Below, one piece after another: positions 51,571 through 60,020 of a stretch of DNA of 64,000 nt (position 1 is the first letter of the stretch; every line of letters begins with the position of its first letter). The translations under genes and the position numbers were made by a program. The notes below the pieces were generated by a model, which had not been told where the DNA came from, made no database searches, and saw nothing but the letters and a program-made list of their open reading frames with translations. Source of the stretch: Butyrivibrio sp. NC3005 (GTDB taxonomy: Bacteria > Bacillota > Clostridia > Lachnospirales > Lachnospiraceae); contig NZ_AUKC01000016.1 of the NCBI RefSeq assembly GCF_000424545.1, positions 1-64,000 on the forward strand, written 5' to 3'.

Positions 51571-51816
51571 ATGCAAGCTCAAGTTAAAGCATGGGGAAAT
51601 AGTCAAGGAATTAGAATACCCAAAGAAGTGCTTCAGGAAGCAGCTGTTTCAGTTGATGATGTTCTCGATGTCAAGGTATCTAATGGCATGATAATGCTTG
51701 TTAAACCATTTAGACATAGAACGCTGGAAGAACGTGCTGCAGAATATGGTGGGCAGCTCCATTTAGACGGTGAATTTGACTGGGGTGAATCGGTAGGAAG
51801 AGAGATTTGGGAATGA
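51571..51816 (+). CDS. MazE-type antitoxin (AbrB/SpoVT fold)
   Basis: 81 residues. The N-terminal swapped-hairpin DNA-binding motif VKAWGNSQGIRIPKEVL is followed by an acidic tail that would bind the toxin. ATG 51571 after AAAGGAGG. Its stop overlaps the toxin start (ATGA). Confidence 0.88.
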   Translation: MQAQVKAWGNSQGIRIPKEVLQEAAVSVDDVLDVKVSNGMIMLVKPFRHRTLEERAAEYGGQLHLDGEFDWGESVGREIWE

Positions 51817-52118
51817 AGGAAGAATTGCATCAGGGGGATATACTTAAGATTGAGCATATCAAGAAACCGGTTCTTATTGTGAGTAAGGATTTCTTTAATC
51901 AGACCTTTGAAATAATCGGCTGTCCTATTTTTGAAAAAGGGGAAGCAGGACCCTTACATATACATATCAAAACTGAAGATGTAGAAGGTTATGTGCAATG
52001 CGAAAAAATGGCACTCCTTGATTTAAATATCAGGGGTTATTCGATGATTGATAGGATACATTATCATGACATTATAAATATCACAGACGCTATTCAAGGA
52101 ATCTTTGACTACATCTGA
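51813..52118 (+). CDS. MazF/PemK-type toxin
   Basis: 101 residues of the PemK/MazF endoribonuclease fold: QGDILKIEHIKKPVLIVSKD, IIGCPIF, VQCEKMALLDLNIRG. MazF toxins cut mRNA at short motifs. The start overlaps mazE by 4 bases. An AACTACCC/GGGTAGTT hairpin follows at 52128-52164. Confidence 0.82.
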   Translation: MKEELHQGDILKIEHIKKPVLIVSKDFFNQTFEIIGCPIFEKGEAGPLHIHIKTEDVEGYVQCEKMALLDLNIRGYSMIDRIHYHDIINITDAIQGIFDYI

Positions 52119-52124
52119 AAATGA

Positions 52125-52350
52125 ATGAACTACCCTCACAGACTCCACTTTGGAAAGGGTAGTTTATTTACGAAAGATAATATAGACAATCTGTTGTTCC
52201 AACTGGCAAAAGAGTACAAAAAGATCAATAGAAAGAATACACTTGCAGAGATTGTTATTATAGGTGGAGCAGTAATAGTGTTAAAATATGGCTGCCCGGA
52301 GATTGTAAAAGGTTTTTGTGATGCAGATGATATCTGTTATGCAAATATGC
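52125..52350 (+). pseudogene. Remnant of a DUF6036-like nucleotidyltransferase gene
   Basis: An open stretch whose first part (KDNIDNLLFQLAKEYKKINR, then EIVIIGGAVIVLKYG) looks like the start of a small nucleotidyltransferase-like (AbiEii/DUF6036) protein. After KYG the match is lost and the sequence runs into an acetyltransferase tail in another frame. So a broken fusion of two genes. Confidence 0.55.
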
Positions 52351-52356
52351 ATTCAA

Positions 52357-52578
52357 AGTTATCCTGGGATAGGAACAGCTTTGGTAAATACGATTATCCG
52401 AGAGGCTGAGCAATGTGGATATTGGAGCATATATTCTGCAATATTTTCAATTAATAAAGCAAGTATAGCATTACACAAAAAATGTGGTTTCAGGGAAATT
52501 GGCTATAGGGAAAGAATAGCTAAAGATCGATTTGGAAAATGGCAGAACACAACTCTTATGGAGTACAGAGCTTCATAA
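52357..52578 (+). pseudogene. C-terminal half of a phosphinothricin acetyltransferase-like GNAT
   Basis: Reads GIGTALVNTIIREAEQCGYW, then SINKASIALHKKCGFREIGY, the second half of a PAT-type GNAT with the acetyl-CoA loop at its edge. The N-terminal half is missing, replaced by the DUF6036-like remnant. No SD of its own. Confidence 0.75.
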
Positions 52579-52601
52579 TTAGTTTATAGGAGAAACTAAT
52601 T

Positions 52602-52831
52602 ATGACTATTGAAGAAAAAGCAAACAGGATTATTGAAGATATACGTGATGAAAAAGGCGTAAATCCTATCAAGATGTTTAAGTCAATGGCAAAAAAAGAG
52701 TATATAAGCATACATGGGCCAGGGCATCATATATTAGATTTTAATGGCTTATCATAATGCTGGTGGTAAAATAGATATAGACTCTGCGTTGGAGATGCTT
52801 TTGAAAGAAGGACTCCGGATGCCGGGAGCAA
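52602..52831 (+). pseudogene. Frameshifted and truncated DUF5714-like gene
   Basis: ATG 52602 after TAGGAGA opens a 51-codon frame (NRIIEDIRDEKGVNPIKMFK, then HGPGHHILD) that stops at 52757. The match continues in another frame as AYHNAGGKIDIDSALEMLLK and GLRMPGAMC, until the repeat at 52831 cuts it. Intact DUF5714 proteins continue with a Cys-rich part. Confidence 0.55.
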
Positions 52832-52904
52832 TGTGCGAGAGTGCCCCGGTGAATCAATCTGCGTTGCAGATTCGAAACCCCCAGATTTTATCTGGGGGTT
52901 TTCT
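52831..52904 (+). repeat. Partial rpsI-tail repeat and terminator
   Basis: 42 bases (52831-52872) identical to 50333-50374, including AATCTGC/GCAGATT, but without the folded block or core. A different terminator follows: CCCCCAGA/TCTGGGGG (52878-52898) and TTTTTC. Confidence 0.8.
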
Positions 52905-52966
52905 TATATTAATCATGTAGTTCAGATATTCTACGGCCGTTCTAAATCTTCATCGTTGCCTTGTTC

Positions 52967-53869
52967 TTAATTATTACGGTATTCACGAGGTGAACAGTGG
53001 AACAGTTCCTTAAATGATTTAGAGAAATAACTGTTGTTATCAAATCCACATAACTCATAAATTGTTTGAACTGAGTAAGTGCTGCTTTTAAGCATATATG
53101 CCGCATTTTGCAATCTGAAATTCTTAAGATATTTAATTGGTGAAATATTGATAATTGACTTAAAGCACCTAAGAACTTCACTTTTACTAACATTTGCAGC
53201 ATTAGCCAGGTCATCTAACGTTATATTTTTAGAATAGTTTGAATGGATGTAGTTTAGGATTATCTGTACGCGCTCCTCTAACAGTGGATTTACTGTGTGG
53301 GTAAGCATACTTTCTGTTAGATTCATATGATTTAGTACAGCAAAAAAATCAGATAATTCATTTCTGACTGATATCTCGTAATCCTCTGGTTCATGATTTA
53401 TTATTTCCCATACAGTTTTGATAATATTGTCCAATTTGCTAAAGAATATGGAATCTGACTTCAGTATAAAATCTCTAATACTTGCGCTATGGATGATAGG
53501 ATGTAAATACTTTTTATAATAAATACTTTCTGTATTGCTGCTTATAACAGAGCTGTCAAATATGACAGATTTAAAAATTGCTGCATTGACGGGGGTATGA
53601 TTACGCATGGAATGCAAAACATTGGTATTTATGAAAAATAAGTCTCCTTCTGAAAGTATATATTTTCTGTTACCGCATTCTAAAAGAATAACGCCCTTTT
53701 CGACATGGCCTATCTCAATTTCAGCGTGCCAGTGCCAGTTGACAAAATCTTCGGTGATATCATCTCTATATATGGCAACTGGAAACTCTACAGTTCCATG
53801 GGTTCCAGTTTCATCTATATTGAATGGAGTTGCTTGTTTTGATAATGATATACATGATGAGAGTGCCAT
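52967..53869 (-). CDS. AraC family transcriptional regulator
   Basis: 300 residues: an N-terminal cupin-like sensing domain (WHWHAEIEIGHVEKGVILLE, ILSEGDLFFINTNVLHSM) and two C-terminal helix-turn-helix motifs (ITLDDLANAANVSKSEVLRC and SVQTIYELCGFDNNSYFSKS). The only reverse gene in the array. Divergent from the DUF1349-MFS pair, so it probably controls them in response to a sugar. Confidence 0.92.
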   Translation of the reverse strand: MALSSCISLSKQATPFNIDETGTHGTVEFPVAIYRDDITEDFVNWHWHAEIEIGHVEKGVILLECGNRKYILSEGDLFFINTNVLHSMRNHTPVNAAIFKSVIFDSSVISSNTESIYYKKYLHPIIHSASIRDFILKSDSIFFSKLDNIIKTVWEIINHEPEDYEISVRNELSDFFAVLNHMNLTESMLTHTVNPLLEERVQIILNYIHSNYSKNITLDDLANAANVSKSEVLRCFKSIINISPIKYLKNFRLQNAAYMLKSSTYSVQTIYELCGFDNNSYFSKSFKELFHCSPREYRNN

Positions 53870-54003
53870 AATTATTCCTCTTGAAGATATAGTTATACTA
53901 TTTGACCATTTTATTCCTTTTATTATATTAATAATACGATATAATTACAATAATTTCTTTCGATTAACAAAAAAGCACTAACAAAAAGAGGAGGCTGTAG
54001 ATT

Positions 54004-54603
54004 ATGTTTGATAATTTTAAATGGATCAATAAAGGTGAGATAAAAATTGAAGAGAATAAGGTTACAATAAAAGCACCGGCTTTGACAGATTTCTTCTGTG
54101 GTGGAAGTACAACAAGTGAAGAAGGAATTCTTCCTGAATCACTTTGTAATGCTCCATATTTCTACACAGATGTTAAGGGCGACTTCGTTCTTAATGTAAA
54201 GGTATCTCATGATTTTAAGGAAACTTATGATTCTGCATCTGTAATGGTTATGCAGGATATGGACAACTGGGCTAAATGCTGTTTTGAACTTACTGACTTT
54301 GGAACACACGCTGCTGTAAGTGTTGTAACTAAAGATGGTGAATCCGATGATGCTAATGGATGCGATATTGAAGGACAGAATTTTGCATATCTTAGAGTTT
54401 GTCGCGTGGGCAGAGCATTTTCTTTTCATTACTCCCTGGATGGAGTGCATTTCCACATGACAAGATATTTCTTAATGAAAGATGCTGAGTCTGTGAAAGT
54501 AGGTTTACTTGCTCAGGCACCTACAGGCCAAGGTGGAGACAGAATATACGAGAATCTTTCTATTGAAAGCAAAACGGTAAAAAATATCAGGGCCGGGGAA
54601 TAA
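54004..54603 (+). CDS. DUF1349 domain protein
   Basis: 199 residues with the beta-sandwich pattern of DUF1349 (concanavalin-like): DFFCGGSTTSEEGILPESLC, ASVMVMQDMDNWAKCCFELT, FSFHYSLDGVHFHMTRYF. Relatives are often next to carbohydrate genes. No signal peptide. 2 bases before the MFS gene and divergent from the AraC regulator. Confidence 0.85.
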   Translation: MFDNFKWINKGEIKIEENKVTIKAPALTDFFCGGSTTSEEGILPESLCNAPYFYTDVKGDFVLNVKVSHDFKETYDSASVMVMQDMDNWAKCCFELTDFGTHAAVSVVTKDGESDDANGCDIEGQNFAYLRVCRVGRAFSFHYSLDGVHFHMTRYFLMKDAESVKVGLLAQAPTGQGGDRIYENLSIESKTVKNIRAGE

Positions 54604-54605
54604 AA

Positions 54606-55787
54606 ATGGAAGTAGAAAAGAATTATAAAAAAACACAGCTTGCATGTTATCTGGGATTTGTAACACAGGCCATCTGCGCTAATTTTGTACCGCTATTGTT
54701 TATAACATTTCATAATACATACAATATATCATTTGGAAAGCTGGCCGCTATTTCAACAGTATTCTTTGTTACACAGCTTGTAGTTGATTTTTTATGTGCA
54801 GGTATAGTAGATAAACTGGGTTACAGAGTATGCGTAATAGCTGCAGAGATTACATCAGGATTAGGACTTGCAGGACTTGCTGTATTACCTGACTTATTGT
54901 CAGTACCATTTTGGGGAATCCTTGTGTGTGTATTTATATATGCTGTTGGAAGTGGATTGACAGAAGTGCTGGTAAGTCCAATTGTAGAAGCATGTCCATT
55001 TGAAAATAAGGATACAATGATGAGTCTTCTTCATTCCTTTTATTGCTGGGGATGGGTTGGAGTTGTCTTGGGCTCCACAGCCTTCTTTACGGTTTTTGGT
55101 ATAGAAAAATGGAGAATAATGGCACTTATATGGTCGGTCATTCCGCTTTATAACATTTTCAATTTTGCAACCTGTCCAATCGAACCACTGGTAGAAGATG
55201 GTAAGAGCATGACAATGCCCCAACTGTTGAAAACAAAAGCATTTTGGATTTTTATTATACTCATGATCTGCGCAGGTTCTTCAGAAATAGCGATGGGACA
55301 GTGGGCATCCGCCTATGCTGAATCAGCACTACATGTTTCCAAAACAGTTGGAGATTTGGCTGGACCCTGCGGATTTGCAGTGTGCATGGGAATCAGTAGA
55401 CTTCTTTATGGAAAGTTCGGTGAAAAAGTTGATCTGACAATTTTCATGATGGCATCCGGAGTAATGTGCCTTATGTGTTATCTGGTTGCCGGACTGGCAA
55501 ATATACCATGGGTTGGATTGATTGGATGTGCATTATGCGGATTTTCTGTAGGTATAATGTGGCCAGGTTCAATTAGTATATCATCACAGATACTTCCAAC
55601 TGGAGGTACAGCAATGTTTGCACTTCTAGCGCTCGCAGGAGATTTAGGGGGAGCAATGGGCCCTGCTATTATTGGAAGTATATCTGAAAAAGCGGCTAAT
55701 AATTTGCAGGCAGGAGTATTGGCAGGTATAGGTTTTCCTATCATTTTAGTAATTTCAGTGTTCTATATTCGAAATAAGTATCGATAG
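54606..55787 (+). CDS. MFS transporter
   Basis: 393 residues with about 12 hydrophobic spans. The loop 2-3 signature is AGIVDKLGYRVCVIAAE, and the second half repeats it near LLYGKFGEKVDLTIFMMAS. Sugar or nucleoside uptake (FucP-like) is likely from the neighbours, not shown by the sequence. Confidence 0.85.
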   Translation: MEVEKNYKKTQLACYLGFVTQAICANFVPLLFITFHNTYNISFGKLAAISTVFFVTQLVVDFLCAGIVDKLGYRVCVIAAEITSGLGLAGLAVLPDLLSVPFWGILVCVFIYAVGSGLTEVLVSPIVEACPFENKDTMMSLLHSFYCWGWVGVVLGSTAFFTVFGIEKWRIMALIWSVIPLYNIFNFATCPIEPLVEDGKSMTMPQLLKTKAFWIFIILMICAGSSEIAMGQWASAYAESALHVSKTVGDLAGPCGFAVCMGISRLLYGKFGEKVDLTIFMMASGVMCLMCYLVAGLANIPWVGLIGCALCGFSVGIMWPGSISISSQILPTGGTAMFALLALAGDLGGAMGPAIIGSISEKAANNLQAGVLAGIGFPIILVISVFYIRNKYR

Positions 55788-55842
55788 ATATTCAAATTGG
55801 TGGAAGTAATATAGCAGGCAATATCGTCATATTATAAACTTT

Positions 55843-55969
55843 CGTTGCTAACAGCCTCGCACAGTAGCCCTGAGCTCTCTACCGTACGCAGCAGGTAAAC
55901 AGCAACTAGATGAAGAAATGCCTCAAATACGGCATTTTCACTTCATTAATCGTTCTCAAAGAGATAATC
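55843..55969 (+). repeat. Folded array repeat, copy b
   Basis: GTTGC (55844-55848) pairs with GCAAC (55902-55906). The variable stem is ATGAAG (55910-55915) with CTTCAT (55941-55946) around TGCC/GGCA. It ends in an exact core GTTCTCAAAGAGATAATC (55952-55969). The left part is the most diverged of the four copies. Confidence 0.87.
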
Positions 55970-56015
55970 GTTTCACAACGTATTACGTCTTTGGACAATC
56001 ATATACGACTTATTA

Positions 56016-56048
56016 CACCTCAGGACAATTGTCCTGAGGTGATTTTTT
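56016..56048 (+). terminator. Terminator after copy b
   Basis: A perfect 26-base palindrome (56016-56041) followed by ATTTTTT. Unrelated in sequence to the rpsI terminator but in the same place relative to the core. Confidence 0.9.
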
Positions 56049-56084
56049 GATACTCGCTCTACCAAAAAAAGGTTAAAAAACTTA

Positions 56085-56113
56085 TTGACATAAAGGTATA
56101 ATATGAATACTAT
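56085..56113 (+). promoter_or_regulatory. Promoter of the XRE-ImmA pair
   Basis: TTGACA (56085-56090), 17 bases, TACTAT (56108-56113), about 30 bases before the start codon. Confidence 0.65.
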
Positions 56114-56142
56114 TAAGTTATGAGGATGAAAGGAGAAACAGC

Positions 56143-56502
56143 ATGTATACGAAATTTGGTGAATTTGTCAGAATTCTTAGAATTAAGAATCATGAGGTGA
56201 TGGGTGATATGGCTAAAATGCTTGGAACTACGACACCATTTTTATCAGCTGTTGAAAACGGACGAAAAAATGTACCAAAGGACTGGATGGGGAAAATATC
56301 AACCCATTACAATTTATCATCAGAGGATAAGACCTTATTAAAAAAGGCAATAGATGAGTCTAAATTACAGACAAAGATTGATATGAAGGATTCATCCATT
56401 ATGCAAAGAAGGGTAGCGCTTCAGTTTGCAAGATCATTTGATGATATTGATGATGAGACAGCAGAAAAGATAATTGCATTGTTGAAACAGAAGGAAAAAT
56501 AG
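56143..56502 (+). CDS. XRE family helix-turn-helix regulator
   Basis: 119 residues. HTH region FGEFVRILRIKNHEVMGDMA, then MLGTTTPFLSAVENGRKNVP; the C-terminal half is charged (FARSFDDIDDETAEKIIALL). Followed 2 bases later by an ImmA-type metallopeptidase, the usual regulator/protease pair of mobile elements. Confidence 0.88.
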   Translation: MYTKFGEFVRILRIKNHEVMGDMAKMLGTTTPFLSAVENGRKNVPKDWMGKISTHYNLSSEDKTLLKKAIDESKLQTKIDMKDSSIMQRRVALQFARSFDDIDDETAEKIIALLKQKEK

Positions 56503-56504
56503 CT

Positions 56505-57020
56505 TTGGATTATATTACAAAACCTGTTAGCAGAAAACAACTGAGACAGTATGCAGTATTATTTAGAGAATTGTTTGATGTTTCGCAAGGAGGCCCATTT
56601 CCGGTGTTAGATGCACTGGAAATGTTGCCTGATGTATTTGAGGGGAGCACATATGTAGTTGTCCAAGATGATGAACTGCCTAAGAATGTTGTAGCTCAAT
56701 GCGTAAAGAATGAAGGAAAAGGATTCACTATCGAGATTAAGCAATATGTCTACGATGGTGCATTAGAAAGAATAGGTGCATATTGTGGATTTATATTGCA
56801 TGAGATGGCACACATATTTATGTATGAGATAGGTTACACTCCAATATTACAGAGATCATTTGAAAAAATGCCACTTTATTGTAGTGTGGAGTGGCAAGTT
56901 AAGGCGCTGACTGGTGAAATTGCTATGCCTTATGAAGAAACAAAAGAAATGTCTGTTCCTGAAATAATGAAAAAATATAACGTATCAAAAGGCTTTGCTA
57001 AGAAAAGACAACGATATTAA
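56505..57020 (+). CDS. ImmA/IrrE-type metallopeptidase
   Basis: 171 residues with the zinc site HEMAH at about 99-103. Proteins of this family cut a partner XRE repressor to switch on element genes or a stress response. The start is TTG 56505 with AAGGA upstream. The partner is the gene just before it. Confidence 0.85.
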   Translation: MDYITKPVSRKQLRQYAVLFRELFDVSQGGPFPVLDALEMLPDVFEGSTYVVVQDDELPKNVVAQCVKNEGKGFTIEIKQYVYDGALERIGAYCGFILHEMAHIFMYEIGYTPILQRSFEKMPLYCSVEWQVKALTGEIAMPYEETKEMSVPEIMKKYNVSKGFAKKRQRY

Positions 57021-57135
57021 GGAGGGATGATGCCTATGATTTAATTGATTTTGAAATGTACTGTATACTGTTGGCGCAGTTCCAATACATTTCAAATACT
57101 ATTTAAAACTGAATATGGAACTGGAAGTGATGATG

Positions 57136-57154
57136 TGTTAAACATACCAAATCG
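57136..57154 (+). repeat. 19-bp direct repeat, left copy
   Basis: TGTTAAACATACCAAATCG, identical to 59002-59020. The pair flanks the four-gene operon at 57.2-59.0 kb. Confidence 0.85.
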
Positions 57155-57205
57155 TATATGTTATGCATATCACATCCCAAACAATGTTAAACGGAGGGTA
57201 TGAAA

Positions 57206-57880
57206 ATGCATATCAAAAGTTTAAAAGACATATTTGTAATAATTGATGAGCTATACTTGTATCTCGAGGGGGAAGAGATTTCTTTTGACAAAGATGGCTT
57301 TCCGATATTCACTAATGAGATGTTTTTAAGAGATTGGCCAGACTTAGTAATTCCTTTTTCTCAGCGAAAAAACAAAAGAGTCATTAATAGAAAAAAGACT
57401 GTATTATGTTTTTTTGACAAGGATCATCATTTATATCCAAGGCTGAGCAAGCTACTGAAAGAGATCGACGAATACAAAATGTATATGGGTGTTATAGGGC
57501 TGGATGTTACTTTTACGGATGATATGGACGAAGAGTGGCAGAGCGCAATGGCTTTATTAAACCAACTCTTTCTAGCAGTTTTAGCTGTTAATGGAATTAG
57601 TATTGTTTTGAACACGAGGACTGCAGGATTAGATGCTGCTTGTGTGTGGCAAAATATTCCGCAAGGAGTGATGGCTGCGTCAGGTTTTCTGGGATGCGAT
57701 CCATTAGATTCTGAGGATGATTTTTCATACCTGAAAAAAATCTTAATGCTTTTGCCAGAAAAGCTCATCATATATGGCAAACACGACGAAAAGGCTGAAA
57801 AACAGCTGGACACCATGGGCATTGATTACAGGGTCTACACTGACTTTCATAGATTGTGTAAGGAGGTGCGCCACGGCTGA
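57206..57880 (+). CDS. DUF4417-like protein
   Basis: 224 residues from ATG 57206 (SD GGAGGG at 57193). The stretch VLCFFDKDHHLYPRLSKLLK, then VIGLDVTFTDDM, NGISIVLNTRTAG and AASGFLGCDP resembles DUF4417 proteins found in phages and mobile elements. Function unknown. First of a four-gene set with overlaps. Confidence 0.55.
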   Translation: MHIKSLKDIFVIIDELYLYLEGEEISFDKDGFPIFTNEMFLRDWPDLVIPFSQRKNKRVINRKKTVLCFFDKDHHLYPRLSKLLKEIDEYKMYMGVIGLDVTFTDDMDEEWQSAMALLNQLFLAVLAVNGISIVLNTRTAGLDAACVWQNIPQGVMAASGFLGCDPLDSEDDFSYLKKILMLLPEKLIIYGKHDEKAEKQLDTMGIDYRVYTDFHRLCKEVRHG

Positions 57881-58250
57881 TAGTAAAGCGAGATATTCAC
57901 AGGCTGCAAAACACTATGCTCGAATACTGATTCATAGTTCTATGCTTGATGCTATAAGATACTATAGGAGCAAAGTACGTGAATCAAAATTCAACGAGAA
58001 TTGGAAAAAGCATATGGTTAATCTCAATGATGTGGTTAATCAGTATACTCTAGGAGTAAAAGGAAAACCGAAGGGCGTTAAATACCAGTTCGAAAACAAC
58101 AAGTACATTATAAAAGTGGACATGCCGTCTGGATATCTTAGGATATATGACAAAAGTGCAAAGATGTATACAAAAATTGACGGAACCCCAAGTACAGACT
58201 TTGAATTAACGCATTTCAAAATAATGAAAAGAAAGGAGATGTCAAGATGA
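57873..58250 (+). CDS. Toxin-like protein of a polymorphic-toxin type, probable ACG start
   Basis: No ATG, GTG or TTG lies near the strong SD AAGGAGG (57860-57866). The in-frame codon 6 bases on is ACG (57873), giving TADSKARYSQAAKHYARILI, 125 residues. The C-terminal part (YIIKVDMPSGYLRIYDKSAK, then DGTPSTDFELTHFKIMKRK) resembles C-terminal nuclease-like domains of polymorphic toxins; this is a resemblance, not a firm family call. It overlaps the gene before by 8 bases and the next by 4. Confidence 0.5.
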   Translation, partial: TADSKARYSQAAKHYARILIHSSMLDAIRYYRSKVRESKFNENWKKHMVNLNDVVNQYTLGVKGKPKGVKYQFENNKYIIKVDMPSGYLRIYDKSAKMYTKIDGTPSTDFELTHFKIMKRKEMSR

Positions 58251-58594
58251 GATTATATTTAGCTAAAACATTAGAAGGGCTTAGAATGTACGGACCCATA
58301 TATGATCTTGGGAGCGGTGTGCCAGATAAAGTTGAAGATTATGTGATGGAATTCGATGAGCATGACTGGTTGATGGATAATTTAGTCGATAAAATAAATG
58401 CTACTTGTGACACATTACTTGATGATGGTGATGTTGACTATATACCTGCAGAGAAATGTGAGAAGCTTATTTCATTACTCGATGATCTTCCGGATCAATT
58501 TGTGCCTCAAAAGTATATTAAAGTGGTTTCAGTGTTGAAAGATTTCGCGACTCGTGCACTTGAGTATAACACAGGCATTGCTATTGAAATGTAG
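58247..58594 (+). CDS. Hypothetical acidic protein, possible immunity partner
   Basis: 115 residues, strongly acidic (VEDYVMEFDEHDWLMDNLVD, CDTLLDDGDVDYIPAEKCEK). I do not recognise the family. Small, acidic and overlapping the toxin-like gene by 4 bases, it has the profile of an antitoxin or immunity protein. Its SD lies in the preceding gene (AAAGGAG). Confidence 0.6.
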   Translation: MRLYLAKTLEGLRMYGPIYDLGSGVPDKVEDYVMEFDEHDWLMDNLVDKINATCDTLLDDGDVDYIPAEKCEKLISLLDDLPDQFVPQKYIKVVSVLKDFATRALEYNTGIAIEM

Positions 58595-58605
58595 GAGGTA
58601 CAGAT

Positions 58606-58995
58606 ATGAAAACATCATATAAATTGTTTGGTACCTTTTGGGATAACAAAGATGTTTCGAGTAAAAAACTCATGATAAACATCTCTGGAGAACACGCAAA
58701 CTCAGAAAGCTGTTTGTCACTATCAGAGGTGTTAAGCAATGAGCAGCCAATAGAACAAAGTTGCGTCGTAGGGGAAAGTGTTGTTTTATTATTGGATTAT
58801 ATGCCAGTGAATGAGTCTGCGATAGTATGGGATTTTTTTCTGAAAAGACTGCTTCAAATCGTAGAATACTATAACGTTGAGGCTATTAATTGCATAGATC
58901 AACAGCAGGTATCGCGATTGGAATATGCTATTGATAATTATTTAAAAAAGAAAACACCGAATAGATTGTTGGCGCAATCAAACGGTGTTCTCTAG
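58606..58995 (+). CDS. Hypothetical protein
   Basis: 129 residues, soluble, no motif that I recognise. It is mixed in composition with a helical end (RLEYAIDNYLKKKTPNRLLA). SD AGGAGG 5-6 bases before ATG 58606. Last gene of the operon between the 19-bp repeats; maybe a second immunity protein. Confidence 0.55.
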   Translation: MKTSYKLFGTFWDNKDVSSKKLMINISGEHANSESCLSLSEVLSNEQPIEQSCVVGESVVLLLDYMPVNESAIVWDFFLKRLLQIVEYYNVEAINCIDQQQVSRLEYAIDNYLKKKTPNRLLAQSNGVL

Positions 58996-59001
58996 ATGAT
59001 A

Positions 59002-59020
59002 TGTTAAACATACCAAATCG
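59002..59020 (+). repeat. 19-bp direct repeat, right copy
   Basis: Same 19 bases as at 57136-57154, directly after the last gene of the operon. Confidence 0.85.
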
Positions 59021-59080
59021 CGTCTTAATTGTATCATCGGATTTGTAATTGTTCAATAGTGAGTATAGAGTTGTCACAAG

Positions 59081-59207
59081 AGTTGTCACAAGCCGCATAC
59101 AGTAGCCCTGAGCTTTCTACCGTACGCAGCAGGTAAACAGCAACTTGAAGGAGAAATGCCTAAAATACGGCACTTTCACTTCATTAATAGTTCTCAAAGA
59201 GATAATC
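59081..59207 (+). repeat. Folded array repeat, copy c
   Basis: AGTTGT (59081-59086) pairs with GCAACT (59140-59145, one G-U). Variable stem TGAAG (59146-59150) with CTTCA (59179-59183) around TGCC/GGCA. Exact core at 59190-59207. A tandem 12-base repeat (GAGTTGTCACAA twice, about 59069-59092) covers its left edge. Confidence 0.88.
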
Positions 59208-59235
59208 TTTCGAGATTCAAAAAGAATTTACAAAT

Positions 59236-59266
59236 CTCAGAAACTCAGTGTTTCTGGGGTTTTTCT
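59236..59266 (+). terminator. Terminator after copy c
   Basis: CAGAAAC/GTTTCTG with a 5-base loop, then GGGTTTTTC. Confidence 0.8.
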
Positions 59267-59286
59267 TTTATCTATAATTGTATTAA

Positions 59287-59963
59287 GTGGCGGAATACAA
59301 CAAAGGTAAAAGAAGTGACAGACAGATTCATGACTATCTGGAGTATGTATCCGAAAGTAAAAAGAATGATGTGGCTACTGAGGTAATTCTCCAAGTAGGG
59401 ATAAGGAATTCTGGGCAGATAAGACGAGAGAACAGTGGAATGCAATGAAGCCACTCTTGAGGGAACAGCTTGAATATGTAAAAGAGATAGTTCCGGAATT
59501 CAAAATTGCTTCGGCAGTAACACACTTGGATGAGGATTCACCTCATATGCACGTAGTAGGAGTTCCGGTAGCAACAGGATACAAACGAGGACTAAGCAAA
59601 CAGGTGGCAAAAACAAAAGTGTTTGATCAGGAGAGACTAGAAAAAATACAAGATCTAATGCACGATTTTGTAGAGCATCAGATGAAAGACCACCCGGAGA
59701 TCTTTGGAGATGAAACCTTAATGAAAAAGGAATTCATGAGATACGCAACACTTGAAAATCCCAAGACTACACTGGGAAAAATAGTCTCAAAAGCCTTCAA
59801 AACATTTAAGGAGTGGTGGGACAAGACCAAGAAGCCTGAGATAGCTGAAAAGGCTAAAACAAGCATTTTACAAAAGCTAAGAGAAAGCCAGGCAATAGTT
59901 GATCAGAGAAAAGAGCAACAAGTCCCTAATCTTAATAGGAATAATCTAAGACCTGAGAGATGA
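59287..59963 (+). pseudogene. MobV/Pre relaxase remnant
   Basis: The N-terminal relaxase motifs are missing. The first readable part is AEYNKGKRSDRQIHDYLEYV to VATEVILQVG; then one G appears lost near 59399, and the frame changes to KEFWADKTREQWNAMKPLLR and onward. Motif III of MobV relaxases, HLDEDSPHMHVVGVPV, is intact. The C-terminal end matches the remnant at 50419. It marks the units as former mobilizable elements. Confidence 0.82.
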
Positions 59964-59981
59964 ATAACTGATAGCAGTAAG

Positions 59982-60007
59982 CAAGGGCGTGAAAACGCCC
60001 TTGTTTT
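59982..60007 (+). terminator. Terminator after the mob remnant
   Basis: CAAGGGCGT/ACGCCCTTG with a GAAA loop, then TTTT. A decayed copy is at about 50610-50635. Confidence 0.85.
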
Positions 60008-60020
60008 CTGAGGCTATATG

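Noticed and set aside
59156-59386. Protein reading through repeat c into the mob remnant
   Set aside because: It joins repeat DNA to an out-of-frame part of the relaxase; no SD and no family match.
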